A stretch of DNA of 64,000 nucleotides from Salminus brasiliensis (Eukaryota; Chordata; Actinopteri; Characiformes; Bryconidae). The notes under the pieces were generated by a model. That model saw nothing but the letters and a program-made list of their open reading frames with translations, was not told the DNA's origin and did not search any database. A program made the position numbers and the translations under genes. Shown piece by piece: positions 43,040-54,834 of this stretch. Location of the stretch: positions 91,285,507-91,349,506 of the forward strand of contig NC_132878.1 of the NCBI RefSeq assembly GCF_030463535.1. Direction: 5' to 3'. Within the stretch, counting starts at the first letter, position 1; every line of letters starts with the position of its first letter.

Positions 43040-43345
43040 TGCACCCCACCCCGCCCCTGCTCCTCCTGATCATCCAATCAACCTCTACCTGGCAAGGGAG
43101 GTCTGGCTTTGGTCCCATCAGCTCGAAGCCCAAATTGCTCGAGTTCTCCTCCTTGCCTCAGCTAGCATGGTCCGCATTCGCAAACTGACCACTTTATTTA
43201 TTAGATGAATATGAAGAATTGGTCCCCTGTGATGGACTGGGGCCCAGCCCAGGGGGTATCCCTGCCATGCCCCAATGATTATAGGTAGGTTCTGGACCAG
43301 GAAGAAGCAGATTAGAAGATGAATGGATGGGTGGATAAGAAACCA
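43040..43345. repeat. Degenerate retroelement-like 3' tail
   Basis: 43205-43345 contains cctgtgatggactggggccc, cccaatgattataggtaggt and a GATGGATGG end. This is a ubiquitous fish repeat tail, and its GATG run resembles RTE/Rex3-type 3' ends (tentative). The part at 43085-43190 (ctacctggcaagggaggtct, catggtccgcattcgcaaac) recurs at about 60620-60740. Confidence 0.45.
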
Positions 43346-43454
43346 AGGCACTAAGTGTGACACTAAGACTGGTCTAGATTAAAGTACAGGTCTAGCATAG
43401 TCCATCTGAAGTCAGCCTTAGATGGCAATGTCTGTCTGTAGTTTGGTTAGATGG

Positions 43455-43600
43455 CAATGTCTGTTCAGCATAAATCCCAGAACTACCACATAAAGCTACT
43501 GACTCACATCCATGACCTCACCCAGCCCAGAAATTTGATATAACCAATGGTCCCAAACCTGGGCCATATGCGGTATTTACTGCGAGCCCACATACTGCAT
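43455..43600. repeat. Dispersed duplication R3, copy 2
   Basis: Second copy of the 42655-42800 block, about 800 bp downstream. Confidence 0.65.
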
Positions 43601-43904
43601 CATAAAGCAAAAAGCCAGAGCAGAGAGCCAGCTGTGGTTGCTAGAACTCATCCTGTTTACAACAACAGCAGGGACGCATCTCAGCCACCTTTACACCAGA
43701 ACTGACTCAATCACAAGTGCATTACCATGCCATACACGGGTTTATATTTTTACTAAAGTGATGAAAACAGCAGCAGCAGCATCGAGCTGCTAGATTTCCA
43801 TATCTGTTTTGCTATCTGCAAATGATTAATCCTAGTAATGGAAAAGTGGAGTGTTCAGAAACATCCAATAATAACTTGTTTAATGTGTAATCACTAATGT
43901 TCTT

Positions 43905-44180
43905 TAAGGTGCACGTATTTATCACTGTACAGTGTACACTGCACAGCAAAATGTGTCCTCCACATTTAACCCATCTGTGGTAGTGAACACACTCACTAGT
44001 GAACTAGGAGCAGTGAGCACACACAGAGCGGTGGGCAGCCAACTCCAGCGCCCAGGGAGCAGAGAGGGTAAAGGGCCTTGCTCAAGGGCCCAACAGTGGC
44101 AGCTTGCCAAGCCCGGGTATCGAACCCACAACCCTGTTATCGATAGCCCGACGTTCTAACCACTGAGCCACCACTGCCCC
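43905..44180 (-). mobile_element. tRNA-derived SINE (family S1), copy 2
   Basis: Minus-strand head ggggcagtggtggctcagtg with A box, then B box gggttcgatacccgg, body ccttgagcaaggcccttta and tail gataaatacgtgcacctt. Shorter CA stretch than copy 1; otherwise nearly collinear. Confidence 0.87.
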
Positions 44181-44859
44181 ACTATCTAATGTTACACATT
44201 AAATACAATTTAATATCTTAAAGAATCAGTTGGAAAAAGTTATATTTATATTACTATATTTATATAAATAAGTCATATAATAATAATGTTAATAATAAGT
44301 TATATTTTATAGATTTGGGAAAAGACAGTAAGAGAAGGGAAGAACTCTGGAGGTCTGGAGTTCAGGGGGCTTCTGCTTTGGGGTAGGAAGCCAGTCGCTT
44401 TTATGATATGTGGAGATAGGAATGATAAATGACAGGGTTAAAGGGAGGTGACGGGGTGGTGGAGGTTTGTGCAGACTTGTTGTAGACACGTAAAAAACAA
44501 GATGTAATTTACGGGACGTTAGATTTAGGAGGTGCTTTAAAATGTAGTTTATTTAATTCATTACTCCACTTATCAAATATGCATTTTGCAATGTATGAAA
44601 ATGGGCAAAAATGTATTTATGAAACATTTGACATGCAGAAAAATGGCATATAAATATATTGTTATTAAAGATATTTTAAATTACATTTGTTTTAGTTCTC
44701 AGCTTAAAAACACAAGATATACTGAATAACAAATGATCCAACTGCATCTATCCTATTGGATCTGTATGAAGGTTGTTTTTGCCATATTAAATGTATATTT
44801 GTTAATGTATTATAATATACCATATATTGTAAAATATATTTTGTGTATATATTTTATAC

Positions 44860-44860
<1 letters not shown>
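44181..44860. other. Intergenic, no gene recognised
   Basis: Very AT-rich. A minus-strand frame at 44307-44489 has no known domain. Confidence 0.4.

Positions 44861-44865
<5 letters not shown>

Positions 44866-44924
<59 letters not shown>
44866..44924. repeat. (TA)n(CA)n microsatellite
   Basis: Compound dinucleotide tract. Confidence 0.95.
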
Positions 44925-46682
44925 CATTTTTCAATATGAGAAAACTGACCCAAAGGACATTCACAGAAGTCATACAGGTAAACATTCTTCACTGTGCAGA
45001 TTTCATGGCATCATAACTATTAAACTATAGGCCTATGAACCATTGGTTCTTTGGTATTTTGGATGGATCGCTGTCAAGTCCAGCTGCCTTTAACTTGGAC
45101 AGATGATCACTTCTGTCATTCCCAGTTTGGCTGTTTTCTATAATAAACCCTGCAGCATGTTCTGCCATTCAGTCCAACTAAAAGGGGGCCTGTTTCAGCC
45201 GGCACATAACGGCAATACATACCCTTTATATTGCTCTAGATAGTGATCTGGACAGATGAACTACATTTATAAACCGTCAAAAACGAGGTGCATTAATACA
45301 TGACATAATTGATGACATCTGCTGTAGTGTGTACATCCAACGCTACACTTAACAGACACCTCTGTTATCAGGGAAAGCTAAGCTGACAGTAGCTAACCTC
45401 ATCTAGCATGACCTTCACTAGAAATTAAACTGAGATTTACTGAAGTCATTAGAAGAAGCTGCACAGACAACACTAAAATGATCACATATGGCTATCTATG
45501 GTTAGCTTGTGCAGCTATCTAAGGCAGCTAGCTCTGGGGTTAGCTCATCATAGGCTTGCGTTGAAAAACTCAAATGCATGTTGTGGATGTAATAGTAAGT
45601 AATAGAAGCTTTTACACCACCAAGTAGCATCACACAAATTTCAGTGGCTATACCGTCACACAACTGCTTCACTCCACATAGTGAGTTGTTAAAGGGCATT
45701 CTGATCTAAAGTCTGGGTTTAATAAGTTATTCCTTGTGCCTGCAGTGCAGCAATGAACCCTCATCCTCGCCAATTTGACTGAATTCATGGTTTTGGGCCT
45801 TTTTGTGCTTTTGTCCATCAGTGTTGTAGGGTTTTTCCTCCTGTATATCCCTACTCCGGAAGGCCAGCCCAATGAGGGATACAGGGAATTGCAAAGGTTA
45901 TGCTTTTATGCTTTTAAGCCCAGTTTAGAATAATAAACAATGCAAACCAGTAGTTTAAGCTTTTATGTTGATGTCAGGTCACACAGATGGTATAATTAAT
46001 GTTATACAGTAAACTGAGGTACGTGATACAGTTACAAAGTAATGATGGCATACCATAGATTGTATGATGTAAATGAGGTAAATACCCTGAATGAATAACA
46101 CCTGAATACCACTTGTAAAGTGCCTGCATTAGACCCGGTAGACCTGTAGAGCATATAAACGGAAAGATCAGAGTAAGTATTGAGTCTCAGGGTGTCCTAA
46201 GGAGCCCTGTGGTATCTCCTCCCTGATATTCTCTCTTTGAGTTGAGGTCAGATATCCTGACCTTTTATCTTGACCAGACTGTTATCTGTTAAACAAGAGC
46301 TGGTCTAAGCCGCCAATCTGAAGAGTCCACATGTTAACATCCCTCCAACTGACCAATCCGGCCTGGACCATGCTGCAAACCCATTTCAGGTGGGGTTAAA
46401 CAGGGCAGAATGCCCAGCTGATGAGTGTTCACTCACTACCCAGCATATATTGGGCAAATACATCATAAATAATTGGGAATGCTCTCTACAGTAATAAAGA
46501 TATCTTGAATGCTAGCAGATCCACTTAGGCTTATGGATGCTAATAAATATAAGCAGGATATTCAGTTTCATAGCTGTAAAAATCAAACAGCCTTCCCTCA
46601 GGGTTTTTCAAAAATTCCACTATCAAGATACATCATTAGAAGGGGGTTTCGTTAGTCTGTAAATTAGAAAACCTCCCTGTAG
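44925..46682. other. Intergenic, no gene recognised
   Basis: No repeat family or gene identified; small open frames at 45502-45872 have no domains. Confidence 0.4.
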
Positions 46683-47320
46683 AGAGTCAAGTCAATTCAA
46701 GTCAAGTCATATTTATTTGTATAGCTTTTTACAACTGTTGTCATCACAAAGCAGCTTTACATATTTAGTAATTAGTAAAAAACAGAGACAAAAAATAAAT
46801 AACGTAAGAAGAAGGGCCTGCTGGTCGGACTGGTAGGTGGCAGCTGGTCTGATGCAGGTAAAGGGGACCTCAGCGGGCAATCTTCCAGCAGGTCGGGCTG
46901 GATAGAAGGTAAAAAGAGAGAGTTAGTTCTAAGAGGAATTTTATGGAGGGCAGAGAATGTTGAGCAGTATCAGAATGTGTCTAACGACTCCAGCAAGTCT
47001 GACTATAACAGCCTCATTAAAAGGAGAGAGCCAGAAGGTAACACAGACACGGGAGCCCCCTGAAACGCTAGCGTCCATCTGCTCCACCGTCCACAAACCT
47101 GAGTGATCGCCTGTAAGCAGCGAGACGACAGCTCCAGCATCTCAGTGTACTGCAATTCCCTGTGTCCGCGAACCCCTGGACCTACAACCTTTATCAAAGA
47201 AACATTAATTACCAAAAGCTAAACCAAACAGATGCATTTTCAGCTTAGATTTAAAGATTGAGACTATGGAGTGAGGCCATGTAGGGCTTTATATGTTAAT
47301 AGAAGAGAGGACTGTGGTAC
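46683..47320 (+). repeat. Dispersed teleost repeat R2, copy 2
   Basis: Same start (gtcaagtcatatttatttgt) and same right part as 40533-41470, but with a large internal deletion that removes the gcaaggaaaaactccct block. The homologous segments remain collinear. Confidence 0.72.
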
Positions 47321-47765
47321 TACTGTAGGAGACAAGTAAGCATGTGTATGAGAGATGTAATAATGTTAGTAATAGTAAAGTTTTTTATGTTTCCCAGAGT
47401 GCCCCTTTAGGTAATCTCAACTTCCTTAGGTGATTTCTAACACAGTATGGCATAGGGTAAACCCCCTTCAGTTGTATAAAAGTAGACAAAAGTACGGGTG
47501 GAATTCAGACTGCTACTTTGTTTAGCTATGCAGTGTACCCCTCTCAATATTTTACAGACAACAGTATGTCATCCAGTGTCAGATCTCATCATATTTGGAG
47601 GATGCAGAACATTTTGTACATTTTAACAAAGATTTTTGGCCATGTCATCCCCAGTAATGACATCGGCTGCGGTTCCAGTCCACCAAAGGCAAAACTTTTG
47701 GCTTCTGACAGCTGCCTGTGGCAACCAGCTATTGTTTTGCTCAAAGGCAATAGAGTGGTCCACAG
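47321..47765. other. Intergenic, no gene recognised
   Basis: No gene or repeat identified. Confidence 0.35.
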
Positions 47766-47767
47766 TA

Positions 47768-47956
47768 CACTGTAAAAAGTAGAAGATCCTTGAGGGACTT
47801 TTGGAGGTTCTTGAGTTTTAGGAACATTCAATGAATCATTTTTTCTCCTAAAAACCTTTTCTTGAACGTTTCTCAAAGCACCTTAAGAGGTTCCTCCGCA
47901 GTTTCAAATTGAAGAATCTCCAAAAGTTCCTCAAGGATCTTATCATTTTAACAGTG
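47768..47956. mobile_element. 189-bp palindromic MITE with TA target duplication
   Basis: Starts cactgtaaaaagtagaagat and ends aacagtg, flanked by TA at 47766-47767 and 47957-47958. The first about 55 bp (gatccttgagggacttttgg) pair with the last about 55 bp (ccaaaagttcctcaaggatc). This gives a long hairpin typical of Tc1/mariner-class MITEs. Confidence 0.8.
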
Positions 47957-48105
47957 TAGTTTTGACGCCCAGGATTTGACCAATGCCGCTTATAATGAAA
48001 ATTGTCCCCTTAGCAGAATGTTGTAGGCAAATAAGTATGCACCTGTCTTGTGTTTGGTACTAGTACACTAGCAACACCCTTTCAAAAATATCAAAGCAAA
48101 CACAT

Positions 48106-48556
48106 AGCATAGCAACAACCTAGCAACACTAGCTAGCACAATCCTACCAACCATCTAACACCAACTAGCAACAACTTAGGACACTTAATACTTACCACCA
48201 ATGTTGAAACCACTTGGAACAGCATTGCAACCGTGTACCGCCCACATAGCAACCACCCAGGACACCATAGCAATTTCAACTGTCCTCCAAATATACTCAA
48301 ACACCTGACACAGTGAAATGCTGAATGGCTAGCAGCTGAAAAGGTGTAGCTAAAAGATGAACAAAATGTAGCAACAACCTAGCAACACTCTGGAAACTAC
48401 CTACCAACCATCTAAGGACAACTAGCAACAACTTAGGACACCAAATACTTACCACCAATGGAACAGCATTGCAACCGCCTACCACCCACATAGCAACCAT
48501 CTGGGACACCATAGCAGCTTCAACTCTCCTCCAAATATCTGAAAATACACCTGACA
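48106..48556. repeat. Duplicated TAGCAACC-type repeat block
   Basis: Two copies of about 200 bp, at 48109-48310 and 48369-48556. Both share tagcaacaacctagcaacac, ttaggacac, cttaccaccaatg, acatagcaaccacc/atc and caactctcctccaaatat. The short CTAGCAAC motif is the complement of the array at 59750-60560. Confidence 0.75.
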
Positions 48557-48630
48557 TACAAACACAATGTAAAATTAATGTATAATATCATTTGTATGTG
48601 TGTGTATATACATATATAATATCATGTGTA

Positions 48631-48641
<11 letters not shown>

Positions 48642-48706
<65 letters not shown>
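48642..48706. repeat. (TA)n microsatellite
   Basis: Long TA tract directly adjoining the left end of the Tc1 element; it supplies the TA target. Confidence 0.95.
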
Positions 48707-48709
<3 letters not shown>

Positions 48710-48920
48710 TCATGCCCGAAAGTATTCATACCCCTGGCAAAGTTTGACTTAAATTTACTTTTATTTAACCAGAAGTTATATTTTTGCCTTGAAACGACAC
48801 AGGCATCTCCCAGGAGATAACACGATGATGTACAAGAGGCATCATTGTGGGAAAAAGTATTTCTCAGCTTTTATACACATTTGAACAAAAAGTGGCATGT
48901 CCAAAATTATTCATACCCTT
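48707..48920 (+). repeat. Left terminal inverted repeat of Tc1 element
   Basis: Starts cagtcatgcccgaaagtatt and ends aaaattattcataccctt. Pairs with 50109-50322 with only a few mismatches. Confidence 0.93.
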
Positions 48921-49084
48921 TGAAAACTGTCACAGTATATGGGAAAATCCAAAGTTCTATACCATTCCAAATAGTCCAAGCTGTTTTAAAGCATCCTAAT
49001 TACCCTGATTCATTGGGAACAGCTGTTTTAATCAACTCAACAGGAGAAAAACAGCAGCTCTCTGCAGCTGGTTTGTGGACAGTC

Positions 49085-50026
49085 ATGGCTAAGACAAAGG
49101 AGCTCACTAAGGACCTGCGGCTGTGCATTGTGGCCGCTCACAAGTCAGGAAAGGGCTATAAAGCCATATCAAAATGTTTTCAAGTTCCAGTGGCTACAGT
49201 GCAAAGTATTATTAAAAAATACAAGAAGTTCCGCACTGTGGAAAATCTCAGAAGATGTGGTCGGAAGCCAAAAGTGACACCTGTGCTGGCCAGGAGAATA
49301 GTGAGAGAGGTGAAGAAAAATCCAAGGATCACCACCAAGGCCATCCTGGTGAATCTGGACTCTGCTGGTGGCGACATCTCAAGGCAGACAGTTCAACGGA
49401 CACTGCACACTGCTGGGTTCCACGGACGCAGGCCAAGGAGGACACCACTTCTCCAGAAAAGGCACACAAAAGCCCGCTTGACCTTTGCAAATGCTCATCT
49501 GGACAAAGAAGAAGACTTCTGGTGTTCTGTTTTATGGTCAGATGAAACAAAAATTTAATTGTTTGGCCACAATGATGTGTGCACCATTTGGCGTAAAAAA
49601 GGAGAAGCCTTCAACCCTAAGAACACCATCCCCACTGTCAAACATGGTGGTGGGAACCTAATGTTTTGGGGGTGTTTTTCAGCCAATGGACCAGGGAACT
49701 TGATCGCAGTAAATGGCACCATGAAAAAAGAGCAATACATCAAGATTCTCAACAACAACATCAGGCAGTCTGCAGAGAAACTTGGCCTTGGGAACCGGTG
49801 GACATTTCAGCACGACAACGACCCAAAACACACAGCCAAAGTGGTGAAGAAATGGTTAGCAGACAAAAACATGAATGTTTTGCAGTGGCCCAGCCAGAGT
49901 CCTGACTTGAATCCAATTGAGAATCTGTGGAGGGAGCTAAAGATCAGGGTAATGGCAAGGAGACCCTCGAACCTCAAAGAGTTGGAGCTCATCACTAAAG
50001 ATGAATGGGCAAAAATACCAGTGTAG
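49085..50026 (+). pseudogene. Tc1-family DDE transposase with one in-frame stop
   Basis: A 313-codon frame from ATG at 49085 (MAKTKELTKDLRLCIVAAHK) to a TAG stop. It catalyses cut-and-paste transposition in the family. Residues 1-110 form the paired-like DNA-binding domain with a GRKPK basic motif. The catalytic DDE residues fall at D153 (SDET), D244 (QHDND) and E279 (NPIENLW), spaced as in active fish Tc1 elements, which is the DD34E pattern. The only visible damage is an in-frame TAA at codon 158 (49556-49558), where other family members have a sense codon. The reading frame stays the same on both sides of it, so there is no frameshift. As written it encodes only the N-terminal half and is inactive. 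Confidence 0.9.
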
Positions 50027-50108
50027 ACATGCAAAAAGCTGGTCAGCAATTACAGGAAGCGTTTGATTGCTGTAATAGCCAATAAAGGCTTTTCTATTAA
50101 TTATTGAG

Positions 50109-50322
50109 AAGGGTATGAATAATTTTGGACATGCCACTTTTTGTTCAAATGTGTATAAAAGCTGAGAAATATTTTTTCCCACAATGATGCCTCTTGTACA
50201 TCATCGTGTTATCTCCTGGGAGATGCCTGTGTCGTTTCCAGGCAAAAATATAATTTCTGGTTAAATAAAAGTAAATTTAAGTCAAACTTTGCCAGGGGTA
50301 TGAATACTTTCGGGCATGACTG
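50109..50322 (-). repeat. Right terminal inverted repeat of Tc1 element
   Basis: Starts aagggtatgaataattttgg and ends cgggcatgactg. Complement of 48707-48920. Confidence 0.93.
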
Positions 50323-50324
50323 TA

Positions 50325-51966
50325 TATATATATACATACATATTTGTATAACAGTCAATTTGAGAGTTTAAGGGACTGCTGTTACAAAATACCACCCGAC
50401 ACTTTTGAGAATTGGAATGACCAGGGATTTTCCCAAAGCCAAGAATTGAGGGGAAGTCTGGCAGTGCCTTTCATTTCCTGAATTACAACACAGTGGTTGA
50501 TGGACATCTACTTTTTTGGTACATTACATCAAACTGGAAAGTGAATTTAGTGCTAATGGGTGAATTTTATGTTATTTTGAAGAAATCAATACCAGCTGAC
50601 CTTCAGCCCTGCTCATCCACTTCATTTTTCACTCTTTTAAAAGGGTGTCCAGCCTACAGTGATCTGTATAACTGTCTGTGATTTTACATTTCACAGATAT
50701 GCAGTAATGGCTTGGAAAAAGTACCATGTGCATCATAAATATGCTGAGTGAACTGAAATAATGTAAAACTCATATAATGAAGCTGTTTTAGCCAGAGCTA
50801 GGTTTGAATGGCATCACTGAAGGGCATCTGTTCTGAAGAGTCTGAGGTGCTTTTCCCATCTATTTTCCATCATGATAGGAAAATAAAACAAATATAGACC
50901 CAGCAATGCTAACCTGACCTGCTTTGTGAGTGTTACAGTATTCCAGATGACAGTGCCAGATTCTTTTCAGCTCACTGCTTTTAGCTTTAACCCTTGAAAT
51001 CTGACTTATTAAGTCCCCTTTTATTTAAGTAATTAAAAGTATTGGCAAAAATGGTATTTTTGGCCATTTCTAAAGGTTTTGGTATGTATAGAAAGTGGAA
51101 CAGACAACACATCTTACCCAGTATTTAATCAGTTTCAGCTGCAACTCATTTATTAATGTTTTTAACGTTTACTAATGTTTTTACACATTTTGTTTTTAAT
51201 GGTTTAACTTGAATGTTGGCCAAACTAAGATGCAGAATTTAATTTTGTGAGCTAAGAGAACATCTGACTAAACCAAGCTAAGTTAACTCAAAAACATTTA
51301 TATGATTAAATGACTTTCAATGTAAGTTAAGTGTATATATATAAAACCCTAGCAGGATTTGGAAAGCTGCTTGTACAAAGGGGACATTGCCTCAAAGTGT
51401 CTGATGCAGCTGATTGAAAGAGACAGCACTGCAGGCAGTGCGAGAGGAGACTGGCGGCCTGGTGTTCATGGTAAGCTAAAGGCCAAAGTGACTGTGGCAG
51501 CCCCCCTGTCCTTTCTGTCCTGACCTCGTCCTTGTGAAAAGACATGTAGGGCTCTGTTCTATGTGTTGTTTAGCTACTGCAATCTTATCCTTAATCGGCT
51601 TAAGGCTGTCCTACTCAGAGTCTTCATGTATTGTAGTGTAGTAGTAGGGTACTGATATTTTGTTAAGTAACATTGTAGTGAACTAGCTCACTGTTGTTAT
51701 CCCCTCCCCCAAACTAGTCTCGCCACAAGCTGCCACAAGCACCAGCCTTATCCTGCCAGGAAAGTGGCAAAAATAATGTAAAATATGACCTTTTATTTAG
51801 TAATGACTTCTGATGATCTCTTTAATAACATTATTATGTTGTTATGACAGTAGTGATAGCACTTTAATGGCCTTTAAAGAGCTACCAAAATATATTTTTT
51901 AAGTTTTATTTGTTTCTAGTTTCAATAATCAATATTTAGTATGAAACAGGAGATGTTTTCTGTTAG
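50325..51966. other. Intergenic, no gene recognised
   Basis: AT-rich unique sequence; no gene identified. Confidence 0.4.
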
Positions 51967-51992
51967 CATAATAAATAAATAAATAAATAAAT
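51967..51992. repeat. (AAAT)n microsatellite
   Basis: About six aaat units adjoining the S2 SINE head. Confidence 0.85.
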
Positions 51993-51995
51993 ATG

Positions 51996-52370
51996 AGGGT
52001 GGTCCAGTGAAATAAGGCGCCGTCACTGTGACCAGGGGATTGCTAGTCTGAATCCTGGTCATGCTGCTAGCCACCAGTAGCCAGGGCCCAGAGAGAGCAC
52101 AATTGGCCTTGCTCTATCCAGGGTGGGTAGATGGCGCTCTTCCCCCACATCACTCCAGTGCAATGCTGGCGTCTACTGGCCGATGCATCAGATTTGGGTA
52201 CACAACGTTTTCCTAACTGGTTACCCAGTTACGTTGAATCGGCAACAGTTGGGTTCGGTGTCGATCTGCACCCTCCCAGTGTCGGGAGCATTGCATGTGA
52301 TGGGGGAGAATATGTATGAGTTGGGTAATTGGCGAAATCTGCAAACTACACTGGTCATATTGGTCAAATG
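51996..52370 (+). mobile_element. tRNA-derived SINE (family S2), copy 3
   Basis: Head gtggtccagtgaaataaggc resembles an A box. A degenerate B box (tagtctgaatcctgg) follows. The body has gagagagcacaattggcct, ccagggtgggtagatggc and atgtatgagttgggtaattg. This is the most complete S2 copy in the window. Confidence 0.75.
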
Positions 52371-52592
52371 AACAACTTTCTAAAATGTTTGAGGGCGTAT
52401 GACATGGAATGGCATCCAATTTGTTTCTGATTTTGCTATAAAATAAAAGATAACACCTCTGACTGTTGCTAATCTGCTAATGCTAATCTGTTCAGCCATG
52501 GAAATAGATGTCTGAAAGCCAGTGAAACCCACAAAGGCCATCCCATTTCTGTCTTTTACAGATGAACAGTTGAACAGAGCATAGACAAGACA

Positions 52593-52976
52593 TCAGATGA
52601 ACGATTTTGGTCTTTCCCCTGTGAAAGAGTTGACCTTTCGCCCAGAAAGCACAAGTACCATTGGAGCAGCATCTATGCTGTGTTCAACCTTGGCAGTGGT
52701 ATGAAGATGCTGCTCTGGTGAAATAACCCAGGAGATTCTTTTAATCAGACCAGAATTACTCTTCCATAAATACGATTTGGTCACACAGCCCTGCATTGAG
52801 TCCGGCCCCATCAGGTGACCACAGGAACGCAGAAAAACATCACGTGGCATCAGGACGCTTTCGCACGGGATGCAGGAATACATTGTGCTTCCATTTATCA
52901 CCGTAATGTTACCCCATCCCTCGCTTAATGCCATCTCTATGGGAATAATTTCATTTCTGTCCCCAAAAAAGGACAC
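52593..52976 (-). other. Unassigned 127-codon open frame
   Basis: An antisense frame without low complexity or repeat content. It encodes GWGNITVINGSTMYSC with two N-glycosylation sequons and several cysteines (YSCIPCES, RSCGHLMG, GCV). Just inside the frame on the minus strand a stretch ending ttggggacag could serve as a splice acceptor. It might be a single exon of an unidentified gene or a chance frame. I recognise no family. There is no nearby partner exon that I can support. Confidence 0.25.
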
Positions 52977-53840
52977 GTAAATGCTTATCAGATGGTTGGC
53001 TGCCGTGGAGCACGAGTACTACCATCAAGTCTTTGTATAATGGCCTAATGGAGCCTCAGAGGAGCTGTACCTCTGCCATTTGCTGTACCTCTCCTGAGGT
53101 ACATTCTGATCTAAGAAGCAGGAAAAACTCAGATTAGTGTTTATTAAGAGATATGTTATGTTTTCCCTTAGGAAAACTGAATGAATACCATTTTTGAGAG
53201 GAGGGAATTAGCAAAATGATGCCTACAAGATGGAGAGGACAAAGAAAAAGACATATCTAGCATGTTTGATTTACAGGCATTATTTTATTGAATAAAAAAA
53301 AAGTGAAGTCAATTAAAAATGTTAAAATTTGGTGATATGATTAGTGCTGGCCCATATAATATTTGGTCATATACCATGGAGGTCCCACAAGTATAACGAA
53401 TCATCTCAAATATGTCAAATTAATACCATGTGGTAAACTACATGCCATTAATGCTAATGTCCACAGCCTATTTCAGTTCATTTGCACTATCACCAGAGCA
53501 CACTATTAATCTGTTGTTACCTACGAGATTATCTACTAGATTTTGAGTTACAATTACAAACATGCTTGACATTATTGTTAATTATAAAACATAAATAATT
53601 ATGTTTTTAGGAATTTTAAACATTAGCATTAGGGTACTTGTGTGAAAACCCCAATAAGGATTCAAAATCTTAAAATCCTGTATGGTCATGCAGTAGTGCA
53701 ATACAGTGGTCAGCTAACCTTAAAACATTTAAAAACATTTATGTTAAATTTACTTCAAACACTAAACATTGAACATTGAAACATTGAAAAAAAAAAAAAA
53801 TAATAAAAATATATATATATATGTATATATGTATAACAGT
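52977..53840. other. Intergenic, no gene recognised
   Basis: AT-rich, with a poly-A and TA tract at 53788-53835 directly before the duplicated block. Confidence 0.4.
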
Positions 53841-53845
53841 ATACA

Positions 53846-54834
53846 TCAGTTGCGTCCTTTAAATCGCTTCAAGTCTAGGCTGCATTTCTGCATTTCTCCT
53901 GTACATCCCGGGAACTGCTGGACTTAAAAACGATCTTGCCATCTCCTTTGAGAACTCACTGGTCATTCCATCTACAGAAGCTCGAAGCCTTGGTGTAGTC
54001 ATGGATGATCAGGTCATGTTACAAACGTAACTCGGTCATGCAGATTTCTCCTGTACAACATCGGGAGAATTCGACCATTCCTCTCTAGAGAGTCGCCCAG
54101 GTGCTCGTTCAGTCTCTCGACACTTCAAGACTTGACTACTGCAACTCTCTTCTGGCTGGTCTCCTTCTGCGCACCATCAGGCCCCTGCAACTCATCCAGA
54201 ATGCAGCGGCACGGGTCGTCTTCAACGTTCCTAAATTCAGCCATGTCACTCCACTGCTGCGTTCTCTCCACTGGCTTCCTGTAGCTGCTGCCCGCATCAG
54301 ATTCAAAACCCTGACACTGGCCTACAAAGCCCAGAACAGACCAGCCAGCCCCTCCATACTTGATGGCAATGGTCAAAAGCCGATCCGCACCAAGAGCCCT
54401 TCCAGCTTCAAGTACGGCTCGACTCGACCCGCCATCCCTCAAAATCCACGGCAGACAAGAGTACAGGCTTTTTCTGTCTTGCACCAAAGTGGTGGAACGA
54501 GCTTCCCCTGGGTGTCCAAGACGCTCACTGTCTTTAAACCCAGACTGAAGACCCTCCTCTTCTGAGAATACTTGGGTGAATAGCAGAGTACTATGGTCAC
54601 CTTACTGACTTGTGTTTAGTAGAGTCTAAACTTAGAGGTATCTTTGAATTATTAGCCTTTTCAAACTAGCTGAAGTTTTTCTTGGGTAAATAGCAAAGCA
54701 CTTTTGTAAGTTGCTCTGGATAAGAGCGTCTGCTAAATGCCGTAGATGTAAATGTAAATTTCTAGGCTGTATACAAAGGGTACTTGATGTAGCAGCCGAG
54801 AAATGCAGCCTAGGCTTTGGAACGCAGCTAATGT
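53846..54834. mobile_element. Inverted-repeat element carrying an L2 fragment, copy 1
   Basis: The left end (cagttgcgtcctttaaatcg ... gtctaggctgcatttct) is mirrored by the right end (gagaaatgcagcctaggctt ... ggaacgcagctaat). These are imperfect terminal inverted repeats of about 40-45 bp. Between them lies the L2 fragment. A third related terminus (agctgcgttccgaagcctag) lies at 56410. This suggests a non-autonomous DNA transposon into which an L2 inserted, or one that captured it. Confidence 0.5.
53960..54757 (+). mobile_element. L2-type LINE fragment (3' end), copy 1
   Basis: Encodes pieces of the end of the L2 reverse transcriptase protein: EARSLGVVMDDQV near 53980, then [20 protein letters not shown] and [20 protein letters not shown] in the 154-codon frame at 54101-54565. 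At least one frame change lies near 54360. It ends with the L2 tail gctctggataagagcgtctg ctaaatgccgt. The 5' half of the element, including most of RT, is absent. Non-functional. Confidence 0.88.

Larger units (their letters stand above)
48707..50322 (+). mobile_element. Tc1/mariner transposon, near intact
   Basis: A 1,616-bp element flanked by TA target duplications (48705-48706 and 50323-50324). It has 214-bp terminal inverted repeats at 48707-48920 and 50109-50322 and a complete transposase reading frame between them that contains one internal stop. The long inverted repeats carry an outer motif (gtattcatacccctggcaaa) and an inner related motif (ttattcataccctttg), like IR/DR-type Tc1 elements of fish. 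It is inserted in a TA microsatellite. Confidence 0.93.

Noticed and set aside
54101..54565. Functional protein gene of 154 codons
   Set aside because: It is the C-terminal part of an L2 LINE protein with frame changes, and it recurs identically at 57002-57466.
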